A stretch of 64,000 nucleotides of DNA from Shimazuella alba (GCF_009831235.1 NZ_WUUL01000005.1:215495-279494); one strand, 5' to 3'; numbered from the stretch's first letter, positions 18,090 through 27,866 are shown. Numbers and translations are program-made. The notes: generated by a model not told the origin, from the letters alone.

Positions 18090-19334
18090 TTAAACCCAGC
18101 CTCTAGCAACCATCGCTTCTTCCACTCGCTTAATCGATTTGATATAAGCAGCGGTACGTAAATCCGTTTGATATTTCTTTGCGATTTCACTAACTTGATG
18201 ATAAGCATCGACCATGATCGTTTCTAATTTGGATTTAACTTCTTCTTCGCTCCAGTAGTAATTCATGGCATTTTGTACACCTTCAAAATAAGAAACAGTA
18301 ACTCCACCAGCATTTGCTAATATATCAGGTATCACCAATATACCTTTTTCAAATAAAACTTTATCCGCTTCAGGTAAGGTTGGACCATTTGCTGCTTCTG
18401 CTATGATCTTTGCTTGAATTCGATCAGCATTATCCAATGTAATCACATTTTCTAAGGCGGCTGGCACTAAAATATCAACATCCAGTTCGAGCAACTCATG
18501 AGAATCAATTTGATACTCTGACCCATAATCTAGAATGTTTCCTACATCTTTCAATTTCATGATCCGATCTACTTCTAGCCCATTTTGATCATAAACTGCT
18601 CCTTTCGAGTCACTTATAGCAACAACTTTGCTCCCTAACTCAGATAACAGTTTAGCCACATTACGTCCAGCATTACCAAATCCTTGAATGGCTATAGTTG
18701 CATTTTTTAATGGCTTACTGAGTTGTTTCATTGCCTCTATAACCGTAAATACAACGCCTTGTGCTGTAGCTTCACCCCGTCCTTTGGATCCACCAATGCT
18801 CAGAGGCTTTCCAGTAATAACACCTGGACTATAGGAGCCTTTTAATCTACTATAGGTATCCATCATCCAACCCATGATCTGTGGATTGGTATATACGTCT
18901 GGTGCAGGTATATCTTTATCTGGACCAATGATTTGAGCAATCGCTTCAAAAAATCTTCTACTCACTTGCTCTAATTCATTTTTGCTCAACGTTCGAGGGT
19001 CTACAATCACTCCTCCTTTCCCACCACCAAGAGGTAATCCGACAACTCCTGATTTAAACGTCATCCACATCGATAATGCTTTTACTTCATCTTCGTTCAC
19101 ATCAGGATGAAAACGAATTCCTCCTTTTGTCGGTCCCATTGCATCATTATGTTGAGAACGAAATCCATCAAAGACACGAATTGATCCGTCATCCATTTTC
19201 ACAGGAAAGGTAACTTTTAATACTCGCATAGGACGCTTTAAAATCTCTATCACATGCTGCTCAAGGCCTAAAAACTGTGCTGCTGTTTCAATTTGTTGTT
19301 GTGCTGTTAGAAATGGGTTACTTTGCTGTGCCAT
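18090..19334 (-). CDS. gudB: NAD-dependent glutamate dehydrogenase (RocG/GudB type)
   Basis: A 414-residue Glu/Leu/Phe/Val dehydrogenase. It has the PMGPTKGGIRFHP substrate motif, the catalytic-lysine region GGGKGG, PAPDVYTN and a Rossmann GFGNAG. It interconverts glutamate and 2-oxoglutarate. Together with the proline genes at 9.3-12 kb it completes a proline-glutamate-2-oxoglutarate route, although the genes are not linked as an operon. rocG versus gudB cannot be settled from sequence alone. Confidence 0.94.
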   Translation of the reverse strand: MAQQSNPFLTAQQQIETAAQFLGLEQHVIEILKRPMRVLKVTFPVKMDDGSIRVFDGFRSQHNDAMGPTKGGIRFHPDVNEDEVKALSMWMTFKSGVVGLPLGGGKGGVIVDPRTLSKNELEQVSRRFFEAIAQIIGPDKDIPAPDVYTNPQIMGWMMDTYSRLKGSYSPGVITGKPLSIGGSKGRGEATAQGVVFTVIEAMKQLSKPLKNATIAIQGFGNAGRNVAKLLSELGSKVVAISDSKGAVYDQNGLEVDRIMKLKDVGNILDYGSEYQIDSHELLELDVDILVPAALENVITLDNADRIQAKIIAEAANGPTLPEADKVLFEKGILVIPDILANAGGVTVSYFEGVQNAMNYYWSEEEVKSKLETIMVDAYHQVSEIAKKYQTDLRTAAYIKSIKRVEEAMVARGWV

Positions 19335-19402
19335 TAAATATTCCTCTTTCTATTGAATTTTTCAGCAGTACTATTTATTTTTGTTCTATTTTTTATATTA
19401 TA

Positions 19403-19978
19403 TTAAAATTTAGCATAATTATATCCATATTGGTAAGCTTGATCTAGCAAACTTTGAATATGTTTTGGGTTCGGACTCAAAGTATCATATAAATATGCCA
19501 CTTTTGAATTCATGATCCCAGCGTAATTAGCGAGTCCCACATTTTGATAATGTTCAATCATTTTATCGTAACTTCTTTTTTCTAAATCTTTGGCTGTGGC
19601 TCCTGCTAATGTTAGCCACAAAACACGCTCATGATGAAGTTTGCTCGTACCATATGCAAACCCATAGTTCCATACTTTTTCAATATATCCTCTTAACATA
19701 GCTGGCATACTATACCACCAAAGTGGAAAAATATAGGCAAGAGCATCATGTTTCTTCATCCTAGCGATTTCTCTTTCTACTTCAGGAGAATATTTTTGTT
19801 CGATCTTGGACCAATCAGGTTCATCAGCCTCTCGTAATACGGGATCAAATCCGATTCCATGAAGATCTACTATCTCTGACTCATGTCCTGCATCTTTTAA
19901 ACCTTGTTCAAAACGCTCTGCAACTGCAAACGTTAAGGAATTTTTTCTTGGGTGAGAAACAACTGTCAACACTTTCAT
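19403..19978 (-). CDS. Flavodoxin-fold NAD(P)H quinone reductase (NQO/KefF family)
   Basis: A 191-residue flavodoxin-like oxidoreductase. It has VSHPRKNSLTFAVA at the N terminus (flavin phosphate loop) and the family signature FPLWWYSMPAMLRGYIEKV. It probably reduces quinones or nitro-compounds in a two-electron step. It lies downstream of the saccharopine-dehydrogenase-like gene on the same strand and may belong to the MarR-controlled block, as many MarR regulons contain such reductases. Confidence 0.88.
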   Translation of the reverse strand: MKVLTVVSHPRKNSLTFAVAERFEQGLKDAGHESEIVDLHGIGFDPVLREADEPDWSKIEQKYSPEVEREIARMKKHDALAYIFPLWWYSMPAMLRGYIEKVWNYGFAYGTSKLHHERVLWLTLAGATAKDLEKRSYDKMIEHYQNVGLANYAGIMNSKVAYLYDTLSPNPKHIQSLLDQAYQYGYNYAKF

Positions 19979-20122
19979 TCTTACTCCCTGCTTTCTGTTT
20001 ATTTATTTGTCTCTCATAAGCCTTCTGAGCAAATTGTAAGTGAAAAAAAAAGTAGCCTATATATCCTTTTATGTTAGGTACTTTTTATATTTTCCACTTA
20101 CTTTTTTAATCACAGAATTTTC

Positions 20123-21130
20123 TTACTTTATAGACTTAGTAGAAACCTTGACCCCAAACTGCTCCAAACGCGACATTAATGCTTCTGGCTTCACGAGTGT
20201 TTCTGGTAAATGTAATCCTCCACTGGCTGGTTCCTGCCCATCCAATCCAAAAATACGTTCTACTGCAGTCAATACACCCATTCCTACTAGATGACCTTGC
20301 CCTTTCGGATCAGATACAGCAACACGGTGCTTGGCTTTTTCACCAGATTGCAGTATTCCTTCTATGTCAATATAAGTATCATGGGAAGGCTTGTCCCCAG
20401 CTAAAGTCCCAATCGAGTCCGCTTGTACATAATCCCATCGGATACTAGTTGCTCCAGTAGTACCTGCGAGACTTGGTAGATCAAGCAACGATACTGGGTA
20501 ACCATCCAGCACACGATCTCCTATCTGTACTTTCCTCACATGATTAGCAGGATCTATCCAAATCCATTTGTTATCCTGTAGTAGAAGTGCTCGTTCTGTC
20601 AATCCTGCACTGTTTTCAAAATCACTTTGATTCATTGGCCCTAGTTTATCAAGATCATCATAAACACCAGCAATCTCAATAGAGTAAACTTGACTAAACT
20701 TTTCTGCAGCTTTTTGAGCAAGTAGAGTTATTACACCAGCATCTTGATGTGCTAAGAAAGCAATCGGTCTTTTTGGTGATGTTTGAATTCCTTTAAATAA
20801 GAGTGGTACCACTTGATCTGCTACTTCTGAAAGTCCAATATGGGCAATGCCATGTTTGATGGCTGCATGACTAAGGATATCAGATGCGTCTCGCAAAGCT
20901 GCTATAATAAGGTCATACTGCCCAAAATCAAACATTTCTATCGATTTTGGATTCTTCATATCGAGATAGATAGTTTTTGCATTACCTAATTCTTGAGCTA
21001 AAGCTTTTCCATTTTCATGATTTCTACCTGCGAGCGTAATTTCAACGTTTTTATATGCTTTTCTAATATTACGAGCAATGTTTGTACCAATAACTCCATA
21101 TCCACCTGCGATTAAAATGCGTGATTTCAT
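20123..21130 (-). CDS. Saccharopine-dehydrogenase-like NAD(P)-binding oxidoreductase
   Basis: A 335-residue protein with the Rossmann start ILIAGGYGVIGTNIAR and an Asp/Arg-containing second strand typical of the saccharopine dehydrogenase NADP-binding family. No catalytic specificity can be assigned. The gene lies 60 bases downstream of a 42-residue microprotein gene that follows a perfect MarR-type palindrome at 21362, so it is probably induced by the same ligand as the adjacent quinone reductase. Confidence 0.82.
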   Translation of the reverse strand: MKSRILIAGGYGVIGTNIARNIRKAYKNVEITLAGRNHENGKALAQELGNAKTIYLDMKNPKSIEMFDFGQYDLIIAALRDASDILSHAAIKHGIAHIGLSEVADQVVPLLFKGIQTSPKRPIAFLAHQDAGVITLLAQKAAEKFSQVYSIEIAGVYDDLDKLGPMNQSDFENSAGLTERALLLQDNKWIWIDPANHVRKVQIGDRVLDGYPVSLLDLPSLAGTTGATSIRWDYVQADSIGTLAGDKPSHDTYIDIEGILQSGEKAKHRVAVSDPKGQGHLVGMGVLTAVERIFGLDGQEPASGGLHLPETLVKPEALMSRLEQFGVKVSTKSIK

Positions 21131-21190
21131 TTTGAAATTCCTCCAAATATTTTTTATAAGTTAGAGATAATATCATAAAATGTCCTCTCC

Positions 21191-21319
21191 CTACTCAAGC
21201 TGTAGATCTATTTTCACTGCGGACAAAGCACCTTCTTTGGTTGAGTTACTTGTGTGCCAATAAGCTATGTAGTATAAGCTAGAAACTAAAGATGAAAATA
21301 AAAATACCTTTCCATCCAT
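21191..21319 (-). CDS. 42-residue microprotein in the MarR-controlled operon
   Basis: Short open frame (MDGKVFLFSSLVSSLYYIAY...) with an AGGAGGTG site 4 bases before its ATG, the strongest ribosome site in the block. The first 20 residues are hydrophobic and could form one membrane helix; the rest is polar. It lies between the operator at 21362 and the oxidoreductase gene. It is either a membrane microprotein or a translated leader. Confidence 0.55.
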   Translation of the reverse strand: MDGKVFLFSSLVSSLYYIAYWHTSNSTKEGALSAVKIDLQLE

Positions 21320-21361
21320 ACTTCACCTCCTTGCAGCATAGAACAGACATCTTCCTATATT

Positions 21362-21378
21362 ATTTGCAATTTGCAAAT
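21362..21378. promoter_or_regulatory. Palindromic operator 1 (MarR-type)
   Basis: Perfect inverted repeat ATTTGCAA-T-TTGCAAAT. A TAATAT -10-like sequence lies immediately downstream on the minus strand, so a bound protein would block that promoter. Confidence 0.7.
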
Positions 21379-21480
21379 TTTAAACCAATTGAATAAACGA
21401 TTTAAAATGAAAAGAATAAAATGCTATCAGAGGTTTGATTTGTCCATCGGAATGTTGTCCCCTATACACTGATGTCGCTT

Positions 21481-21497
21481 ATTTGCAAATTGCAAAT
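21481..21497. promoter_or_regulatory. Palindromic operator 2 (MarR-type)
   Basis: The same perfect 8-1-8 palindrome, ATTTGCAA-A-TTGCAAAT, 20 bases past the marR stop. On the minus strand its right TTGCAA half could serve as -35 to a TATAGG box 16 bases on. Confidence 0.65.
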
Positions 21498-21520
21498 ATC
21501 TGGTGTAAAAAAGGGATCAC
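21498..21520 (-). terminator. Terminator of the MarR gene
   Basis: On the minus strand AAAAGGGG/TCCCTTTTTT directly at the marR stop and ahead of operator 2. Confidence 0.65.
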
Positions 21521-21945
21521 TCCCCTTTTAACGTTGGAGAATAGCATTTTTCCGTCTTAATCATCGCCGAATTTAGCAACTCAAGAGATCGAATTACTGT
21601 TTCTTTTTCAAACTCATTCATATGAGAAAATATTTCATTTAAATATTCACTGATCGTGCGATCAACTGTTGTAGTAACATACTTCCCCTCTACAGTCAGA
21701 GACAGAATCATTACTCGTTTGTCCTGAGGTAGTGGGGTTTTCTTAACAAGATTCATCTTTACTAAGGTCTGAACTTGTCTACTAAACGTCGTAATATCAA
21801 TTCCTAATGCATCTGCAACTTGTTGCATAGATGGTTGGTGTTGACGATCAATCTCATATAAAATATGGCTTTGGGTAAGGGATAGATAAGAAACTCCAGT
21901 GCTGCAACTATTTTTATCTAAAAAATGAAACCGACGAATCGTCAT
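21517..21945 (-). CDS. MarR-family transcriptional regulator
   Basis: Winged-helix regulator: LTQSHILYEI, QQVADALGIDITTFSRQVQTLVKMNLV, then the QDKRVMILSLT wing. The ATG at 21945 has no ribosome site. The same frame stays open and coding-like upstream (a dozen residues reading ECLIDNIRELFQ) with an AGAGGTGA site, but no ATG, GTG or TTG is there, so the real start may be unusual or the 5' end altered. Three ATTTGCAA-type sites around it suggest auto-control and control of the downstream reductases. Confidence 0.9.
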   Translation of the reverse strand: MTIRRFHFLDKNSCSTGVSYLSLTQSHILYEIDRQHQPSMQQVADALGIDITTFSRQVQTLVKMNLVKKTPLPQDKRVMILSLTVEGKYVTTTVDRTISEYLNEIFSHMNEFEKETVIRSLELLNSAMIKTEKCYSPTLKGE

Positions 21946-22007
21946 CTGAAATAACTCACGAATATTATCGATGAGGCATTCACCTCTACTTTCAGCAACC
22001 TATTCAA

Positions 22008-22024
22008 TCATTTGCAAAGTGCAA
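22008..22024. promoter_or_regulatory. Imperfect operator 3 upstream of marR
   Basis: ATTTGCAA-A-GTGCAACC: one perfect half and a degenerate second half of the same palindrome, in the marR promoter region. Confidence 0.5.
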
Positions 22025-22162
22025 CCTTTATAAACGCATCATACATAGCATTTTCCTCCTTGTCAAGTAATCAACAAATATTTTATTTTGAGATTGTGCG
22101 CACTCATAGTTATTACAATTTGGTAAATACACTGATGAACAAGGAGGCTTCTAGACAAAAAA

Positions 22163-22183
22163 GACTGAGCACACAGCCCAGTC
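22163..22183 (-). terminator. Terminator of the large helicase gene
   Basis: On the minus strand GACTGGGC/GCTCAGTC followed by TTTTTT. Confidence 0.85.
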
Positions 22184-22203
22184 CCTATCTTTTTCTATTC
22201 CCT

Positions 22204-25200
22204 TTAATAGATGACCGCTTCTTTCTGCATTTCTAAAGGATAAATATTCATCTCATCTAGCTTCTTCCACAAAGGCTCCATCGCTTCTTCTGGATCCCGG
22301 TAAAATACATTCCCTCGAATACGCCAAAACTTCCAACCTACTCGTTCTAAAATGCGTTGTCGTTCTTGATCAGCTTCCCATTGAACCAGTCCATGCCACT
22401 TGTCACCATCGCATTCCACCGCTAATCGATTGCGCGTCCCTTCGATAACAAGGTCAATCCGCTTGCCTATGCTTCCAACTTGAACTTGTGGGATCACGCG
22501 ATATCCTCTTGCAACGATTAAGCGATAGACATCTTTTTCGAAAGCAGATTCAAATGGATGCTCTAACTCTTTGATTGCTGTATGAGTTCGCTTCGGGTAT
22601 AAACAGTAATTGAGAAGATGATATCTCATACATTGTGGGTTTAAATCATCTAATAGAACCGTGTGAAACAAGATCATCTGATCTCTCGCTCGACTTGCAG
22701 CAACGTTAAAACGACGTCGGTCTGACTCTTTGTTCAATGTCCCTATCGACATATTTGGAGCTGCTACCATGGATAGAAAGATAATATCTCTCTCATCACC
22801 TTGAAATCGGTATGCATCTCCACAAATTATTTTGCGCTTTATCATTTCACTTTCGCCTAGTTTTTCTCTCAGCATATCCTCGATTAGTTGAGCTTGGTCA
22901 TAGCCTTGAAGAGAAATGACTCCCATTGTTTTTCCATCATACTTCTTATCATTACAACAGTTCACGAGATATTGAACTAATTTTTCCGCTTCTGGTTCGT
23001 TTCGTGCTTTTGTCGATTCTTTTCGGTACCCTTCTTGGACATGCACGGTCAATACAGGAGGATTAAATATCTCCCCTGCTAAAGGTAAGCGTAAAGGGTC
23101 CATTTTTCCGCCATACATAAGATCATTGCTAAATTGAATGATTTCTGGGACACAACGAAAATGTTCTTTTAAAATAACTTTACTATTGGTAAAAATTCTA
23201 CTTGCAGTATCATAAAGACTGGTGGATAACTCAAATTGATCCGCTTGTGGAACATCCCTCAAATAGCGTTTCATCAGTTCATGATTTTGTGATCGATCCA
23301 AACCAACCGTTTCTGGGCTTATTTGGTTATCATCCCCGACAATAACTGCTTTCTTCGCGCGTAACAATGCACTCAAAGAAAATAAATTGCTTTGACTGCT
23401 CTCGTCCACTATCACGACATCAAATAGTTCATCTGTCAATTCTATGTTTTCCACTACACGTTGAATAGGCATAATCCAAACAGGAATTGCATCCCTGCAT
23501 TGTTTCATTTCCCTACTTGCACTTTTGCGATATTTTGAAGCAAATTTACCTGTTCCCTTTCCAAGCTTTTTCATCATTTGCATCCAAGTAGTGAGGCTTC
23601 TTTTTTGCTGATCAGTCGTGCGCTCTATTTGTGCTTTCCATGTTTGTTCTGCAACTAATTTCCCGATTAAATTGGCTTCTTTTCGCTTTTCTAGTTGCAA
23701 TTGTTCTTCCAGTTCCTCAACCGATTTGCGTCCCTTCAACTCTTGCAGCCAGTAATTTAATTGGCTCCAAATCCATGCTTTGTCTAAGTCATCTGGTGGC
23801 AATAAATGAGGTTTGCCAATTTGTTGACCTGTAAATTGTTCGCACCACTTTGGACAGACTTCTCTCAATTTCCTGATTAATTTTTGGAGATACTCATAAT
23901 CAGGTTGAATTTTTTCCAATCGGGATATTTCCCTGCATGTCTCTTCCCAAAGCTTCACATTTTTCTTTTCACTAGCTTTATACAGAGAGCTCCATAAGTG
24001 ATGAGCATCTGTATCTTCTTTTCTTTGCTGTAAATAGGAAGAAAGTTTCATAAAAAACAAATCCAACTCTTTGAGTTGATAGAAAGCATCTAACATCAAA
24101 AGCCCATGATGAAAATGTTCGAACCATACAGGACTATTCCAATCTACTTCCAGAATCTCCAAAGTTTGAATAAATGGAACTAGTGGTGCAACTACATTTA
24201 TATCCCATCGCATAATCACTTGTATTTGATCTAATGTATCAGATATATCTCTAGCCCATCTCCTATTATCTACTTTTATAGTAGGACCATTTATCGATTC
24301 CATTATACGATTCCACTTCAATATAAACTTATATCTTAGTTGATTACATGTGAGGTGCAATTTAATCAATTCAAAATGTTCCATTGTTTTAGCAGGAATT
24401 TGATCGATAAAACAACCTTTGAAGAGATAGGCATATTTTTTTCCTATTGTTGTTTGATACATCCAACCAGTACTTTTATTTTGCTGTATTCGTTTGATCA
24501 CAACTTCTATATCATCCAGCATTTTCCGTTCTGGATGATCAGGGGTCTGAATGTCATATTCTAATAGCGGTTTTTCTAGATCATTCAACAGTTGCAGCTG
24601 CTCTTTGCATTCTTCGTGAAACCGGCTCCACTCATTACTATCGGTAACTTCATGTAAAAGAGTAGCTTTCCAAGGCTCCTTTGATATCTTCTGAAGCAAA
24701 TTTACATATTTTTTCGTCTGCTGAATGGACGATTTTAATGGTAATTTGAATTGTTTCGGAATGTTCCATCCCTCTAAGTAGTGTTTGCCTGCATGTAGTT
24801 GTTGTTCTATTTCTATGTACTTGTTTACTTTATCCTTAAAAACATAATTCGTAGGTAATTTCTCGAGATTTGGTCTTTTTAAATGCAATATTTCATGATC
24901 TTCTTTTGAAATGCTAGTCAATAAACGATAGAACTCTTTTAGTTCCTCTTTTGTGAATGGAAATCTAGTTCCTGGTACAATGGAATCTGGAAGCCAAGAG
25001 TGGGTTTGATATTCTTTTACCCATTTCGCTGCGTCAACTGGCTTAAATAACACTCCAGCAATCCACTTCTCCTCATTATCCATTTTGGCAGCTCTATTTA
25101 ACTCTGTTTGTATACGAGCTATTTGCCTACGAGTATGATCCATCTCTAGTTGGTATTGTTCAATATTACTTTTCAAAGTGGAGATATTTTTCCTCTCCAA

Positions 25201-26544
25201 GTTCTCTGCAATCGAGCGAATAGAGTTTTCCATCTCTTTTACCGATTTGCTATCTCCACCTAAGACACTTACACATAAATCTCTTACCTCTTCTGGAATT
25301 TTATCTTTTAAAACTTCCAATGCCCGTTCTTTCTCACTCGTCACCAATACTCTTTTTCCATTGGCTAATAAATGACAAATCAGGTTTGCAATCGTATGGC
25401 TTTTCCCTGTACCAGGTGGCCCCTGAACCACAACCCCAGAATTCTTAGCTAACTTCTGGACAATTTCTTTTTGTTCTTGATTAGCTGCTAATGGGAAAAG
25501 CAAATTTTCGTCTGTACCTTTCCATTCCGTGTGATACAAATCTTCTGATTCACTCATATAGCTGTCATCTAAAGTAACCAGTCTTTTTATCCCTTGAGGA
25601 ATAGGATAGTTTTGTTCTATTTTACTCCCTATATTTTGAAACTCATCATCCCAAATCCTCCCGCCTGTTTTCCTTAAAAAGATTGCAGGACTAATCGTAA
25701 TTTTAAGATCAGGAGTTATCTTTTTTGCAGGTGACCAATCTTCGATAAATTCTCCTTCTGAACTTAACATATTTGCTATCTGCTTTAGCAAAATCGTTAC
25801 AGATCCGATATTTTTTGGGTCCAAGTTCGCTACATCTAATTCTTGTGCCTTTGTTATGTTTGGAATATCCAGATGAGACAGCATGTCTGTTTCAATGTGG
25901 GTCCCTTTACTTGTCGACTTTAGGCTAAACATACCTTTTTCTGCATGAAAATGAAGTTCTAAGGGAGTTACCAATAAATGCCTTTGGATATCAATGTCGT
26001 CTTTTTGCCACGTTAACAGACCTTGTCCCCATACAATCTCCCATGTATCTCCTTCATCTTGTAAACGGTTATACAACATAAACATTTCATCGTAAAATTT
26101 CTTTGCAGCCTGCTTTGCTTTTGCTTCTTCTGACCAAGGCTTCCACTCTTCTGATAACCACCGCCTAAATGCTTCGATTCTCTTTTTAACATTTGTAAAT
26201 TGTTCATAAACAGATTCTTCGCTGTTCTTTTTTCTTAAAATCTGTGTGATTGGTTCTGGTTGAAGCTCTGGATTATCCCAACTCGAAACCCAATTATGCA
26301 AAACAATCGGTAAATCCGGGACTTTTGGAATACTAGGTCTGTTGACGATAACCCATTGATCTTCTTCAAGTCTTTCATCGTTGATCCATATGTCCTCCAC
26401 ACTCTCTAATTCATCTTGCCACCAGTTCTTTTCAAATTCGGAAACTTTCCGTTGAATACTGTAATTCATTTTTTTGAGTTCCCGTAAATATTTAAAAACT
26501 TGATTTACTTTTGTCTGAATCGAATTCATAAAAAAATCCTCCAA
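22204..26544 (-). CDS. 1446-residue SF1 helicase fused to a Vsr/DUF559-like nuclease domain
   Basis: The N-terminal ~350 residues are of unknown fold. Then comes an AAA_11/AAA_12 superfamily 1 helicase with Walker A GPPGTGKSHT (about residue 372), a long helical insertion, motif II VIVDESSQ (about 1045), GDDNQISP, and the motif VI region RRRFNVAASRARDQ. The last ~110 residues hold a restriction-like core, RIDLVIEG...LAVECDGDKWHG...ILERVGWKFWRI, as in Vsr/MTES_1575 nucleases. This architecture resembles stand-alone helicase-nuclease defence proteins (as I recall, the Hhe type). It is a single-gene unit with its own terminator. A defence role is inference. Confidence 0.85.
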   Translation of the reverse strand: MEDFFMNSIQTKVNQVFKYLRELKKMNYSIQRKVSEFEKNWWQDELESVEDIWINDERLEEDQWVIVNRPSIPKVPDLPIVLHNWVSSWDNPELQPEPITQILRKKNSEESVYEQFTNVKKRIEAFRRWLSEEWKPWSEEAKAKQAAKKFYDEMFMLYNRLQDEGDTWEIVWGQGLLTWQKDDIDIQRHLLVTPLELHFHAEKGMFSLKSTSKGTHIETDMLSHLDIPNITKAQELDVANLDPKNIGSVTILLKQIANMLSSEGEFIEDWSPAKKITPDLKITISPAIFLRKTGGRIWDDEFQNIGSKIEQNYPIPQGIKRLVTLDDSYMSESEDLYHTEWKGTDENLLFPLAANQEQKEIVQKLAKNSGVVVQGPPGTGKSHTIANLICHLLANGKRVLVTSEKERALEVLKDKIPEEVRDLCVSVLGGDSKSVKEMENSIRSIAENLERKNISTLKSNIEQYQLEMDHTRRQIARIQTELNRAAKMDNEEKWIAGVLFKPVDAAKWVKEYQTHSWLPDSIVPGTRFPFTKEELKEFYRLLTSISKEDHEILHLKRPNLEKLPTNYVFKDKVNKYIEIEQQLHAGKHYLEGWNIPKQFKLPLKSSIQQTKKYVNLLQKISKEPWKATLLHEVTDSNEWSRFHEECKEQLQLLNDLEKPLLEYDIQTPDHPERKMLDDIEVVIKRIQQNKSTGWMYQTTIGKKYAYLFKGCFIDQIPAKTMEHFELIKLHLTCNQLRYKFILKWNRIMESINGPTIKVDNRRWARDISDTLDQIQVIMRWDINVVAPLVPFIQTLEILEVDWNSPVWFEHFHHGLLMLDAFYQLKELDLFFMKLSSYLQQRKEDTDAHHLWSSLYKASEKKNVKLWEETCREISRLEKIQPDYEYLQKLIRKLREVCPKWCEQFTGQQIGKPHLLPPDDLDKAWIWSQLNYWLQELKGRKSVEELEEQLQLEKRKEANLIGKLVAEQTWKAQIERTTDQQKRSLTTWMQMMKKLGKGTGKFASKYRKSASREMKQCRDAIPVWIMPIQRVVENIELTDELFDVVIVDESSQSNLFSLSALLRAKKAVIVGDDNQISPETVGLDRSQNHELMKRYLRDVPQADQFELSTSLYDTASRIFTNSKVILKEHFRCVPEIIQFSNDLMYGGKMDPLRLPLAGEIFNPPVLTVHVQEGYRKESTKARNEPEAEKLVQYLVNCCNDKKYDGKTMGVISLQGYDQAQLIEDMLREKLGESEMIKRKIICGDAYRFQGDERDIIFLSMVAAPNMSIGTLNKESDRRRFNVAASRARDQMILFHTVLLDDLNPQCMRYHLLNYCLYPKRTHTAIKELEHPFESAFEKDVYRLIVARGYRVIPQVQVGSIGKRIDLVIEGTRNRLAVECDGDKWHGLVQWEADQERQRILERVGWKFWRIRGNVFYRDPEEAMEPLWKKLDEMNIYPLEMQKEAVIY

Positions 26545-26677
26545 ATAATTATGAGATGAATAAGGGAATTTGTGCTTGTTATAAATGAATATACATATAA
26601 ATCTAATTATATAGAAATTTGAATGAAAAACTAAACTATATATCCATATATATTCCTATCTATATATAGAAAAATAA

Positions 26678-26707
26678 AAGACAGAAACCAAATACTGTTT
26701 CTGTCTT
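26678..26707 (-). terminator. Terminator overlapping a stop codon
   Basis: Stem AAGACAGAAAC/GTTTCTGTCTT on the minus strand, followed by TTATTTTT; it overlaps the stop of the transglutaminase-like gene. Confidence 0.8.
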
Positions 26708-27866
26708 AAATCGCCTGTTTCTCTGGATGATGTGTCTCATAGAAATTACGGTTATCAAAATAATTCCCAGATTTCGCCCACGTAGGATCACAAGGGATAG
26801 TTTTGTTTTCATCCTTCAAATAAACAACATTCCACGCATGTGGACCTCCACTACCATCTGGAAGTACGGCTTCTCCTAGCTCTTGTTTTATCTCTAATCC
26901 CACTGCTTTTCCCATCGCCACCATCAACGCAGAGTAATCGGAGCAGATTCCTTTTTTCGTTTGAAAAGTTGGGATTGCGCCGTATGTGAGGGATCGGTAG
27001 TTTCCTGATTGAATCGCATAAGCTTTGTTATCGTCATAGGTGATATTTGCCCCAATCCATTTATATAAACGATATGCTTTTTCTCGATCATTCTTGGCTC
27101 CTTTTACGATAGACCGAGCCTTTGCATTAATCTGCTCATTGGAATCAAACCTCGTCTGCCATGTCCAAAAGCTTTTACTATCTTTCGGTCCATACTTTGC
27201 TGCTTCTTGGCTAATTTGATGAAACCAATTTCCTGTTTGTTGCCCTAATACCGGCAATTGTTTGCTCCAGTCACTCGCAAGGAGCGGTTTGATAACCTTC
27301 TTATCTGTCCACTGGTAAACAAAGCTGCTATCTGCCATCTTGGAGAAATCGGAGGAAGATAAAAATGGTAAACCAATATGGACTACTAATAGAAAAATCA
27401 ACGTTTGCAAAACTGCTTTTGGAACTTTTAAAACTAATGTCAGTACTCTACTTAATCCTTTTGGGATACGCTCTGTCCATCTCCCTATATGATGAACACT
27501 ACTGGTGAGTAAGTGAATCACAGGTCCTGCAAGTAGTCGTAAAAGCCAAGACAGGAGTAAGGCACAAATCGGAACTGCTACTGCCCAAGCAAAAATACTA
27601 GCTTTTAGGTGTTGTTGAAGCCAATATAATTGGGGGATTTCTAGGTTGCTATTCATAACTAAACTACGCAATACCCAAAAGGTAATCCCATAGGAAATAA
27701 GCCATAGAATAGAGGAGCAAATGGAGTAAATCGTATATCTTAAATGATCCAATTCATCGGGTAAACCTCTCCACAAACCTATAAGCAGAGGGCTGATAAG
27801 CAAAAACAATGCAATAATTGTTATCCAATTGATATCCAATTGGTTGTCCCTCCCTATCTGTTTCAC
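26706..27866 (-). CDS. Membrane-bound transglutaminase-like cysteine protease/peptidase-fold protein
   Basis: Several N-terminal membrane helices (about residues 15-190), then an extracytoplasmic transglutaminase-like core with Cys in GICSDYSALM (about 307), His in HAWNVVY (about 343) and Asp in PCDPTWA (about 358), the classical triad. Bacterial members act on proteins or peptides at the cell surface. Specificity unknown. A lone gene. Confidence 0.85.
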   Translation of the reverse strand: MKQIGRDNQLDINWITIIALFLLISPLLIGLWRGLPDELDHLRYTIYSICSSILWLISYGITFWVLRSLVMNSNLEIPQLYWLQQHLKASIFAWAVAVPICALLLSWLLRLLAGPVIHLLTSSVHHIGRWTERIPKGLSRVLTLVLKVPKAVLQTLIFLLVVHIGLPFLSSSDFSKMADSSFVYQWTDKKVIKPLLASDWSKQLPVLGQQTGNWFHQISQEAAKYGPKDSKSFWTWQTRFDSNEQINAKARSIVKGAKNDREKAYRLYKWIGANITYDDNKAYAIQSGNYRSLTYGAIPTFQTKKGICSDYSALMVAMGKAVGLEIKQELGEAVLPDGSGGPHAWNVVYLKDENKTIPCDPTWAKSGNYFDNRNFYETHHPEKQAI

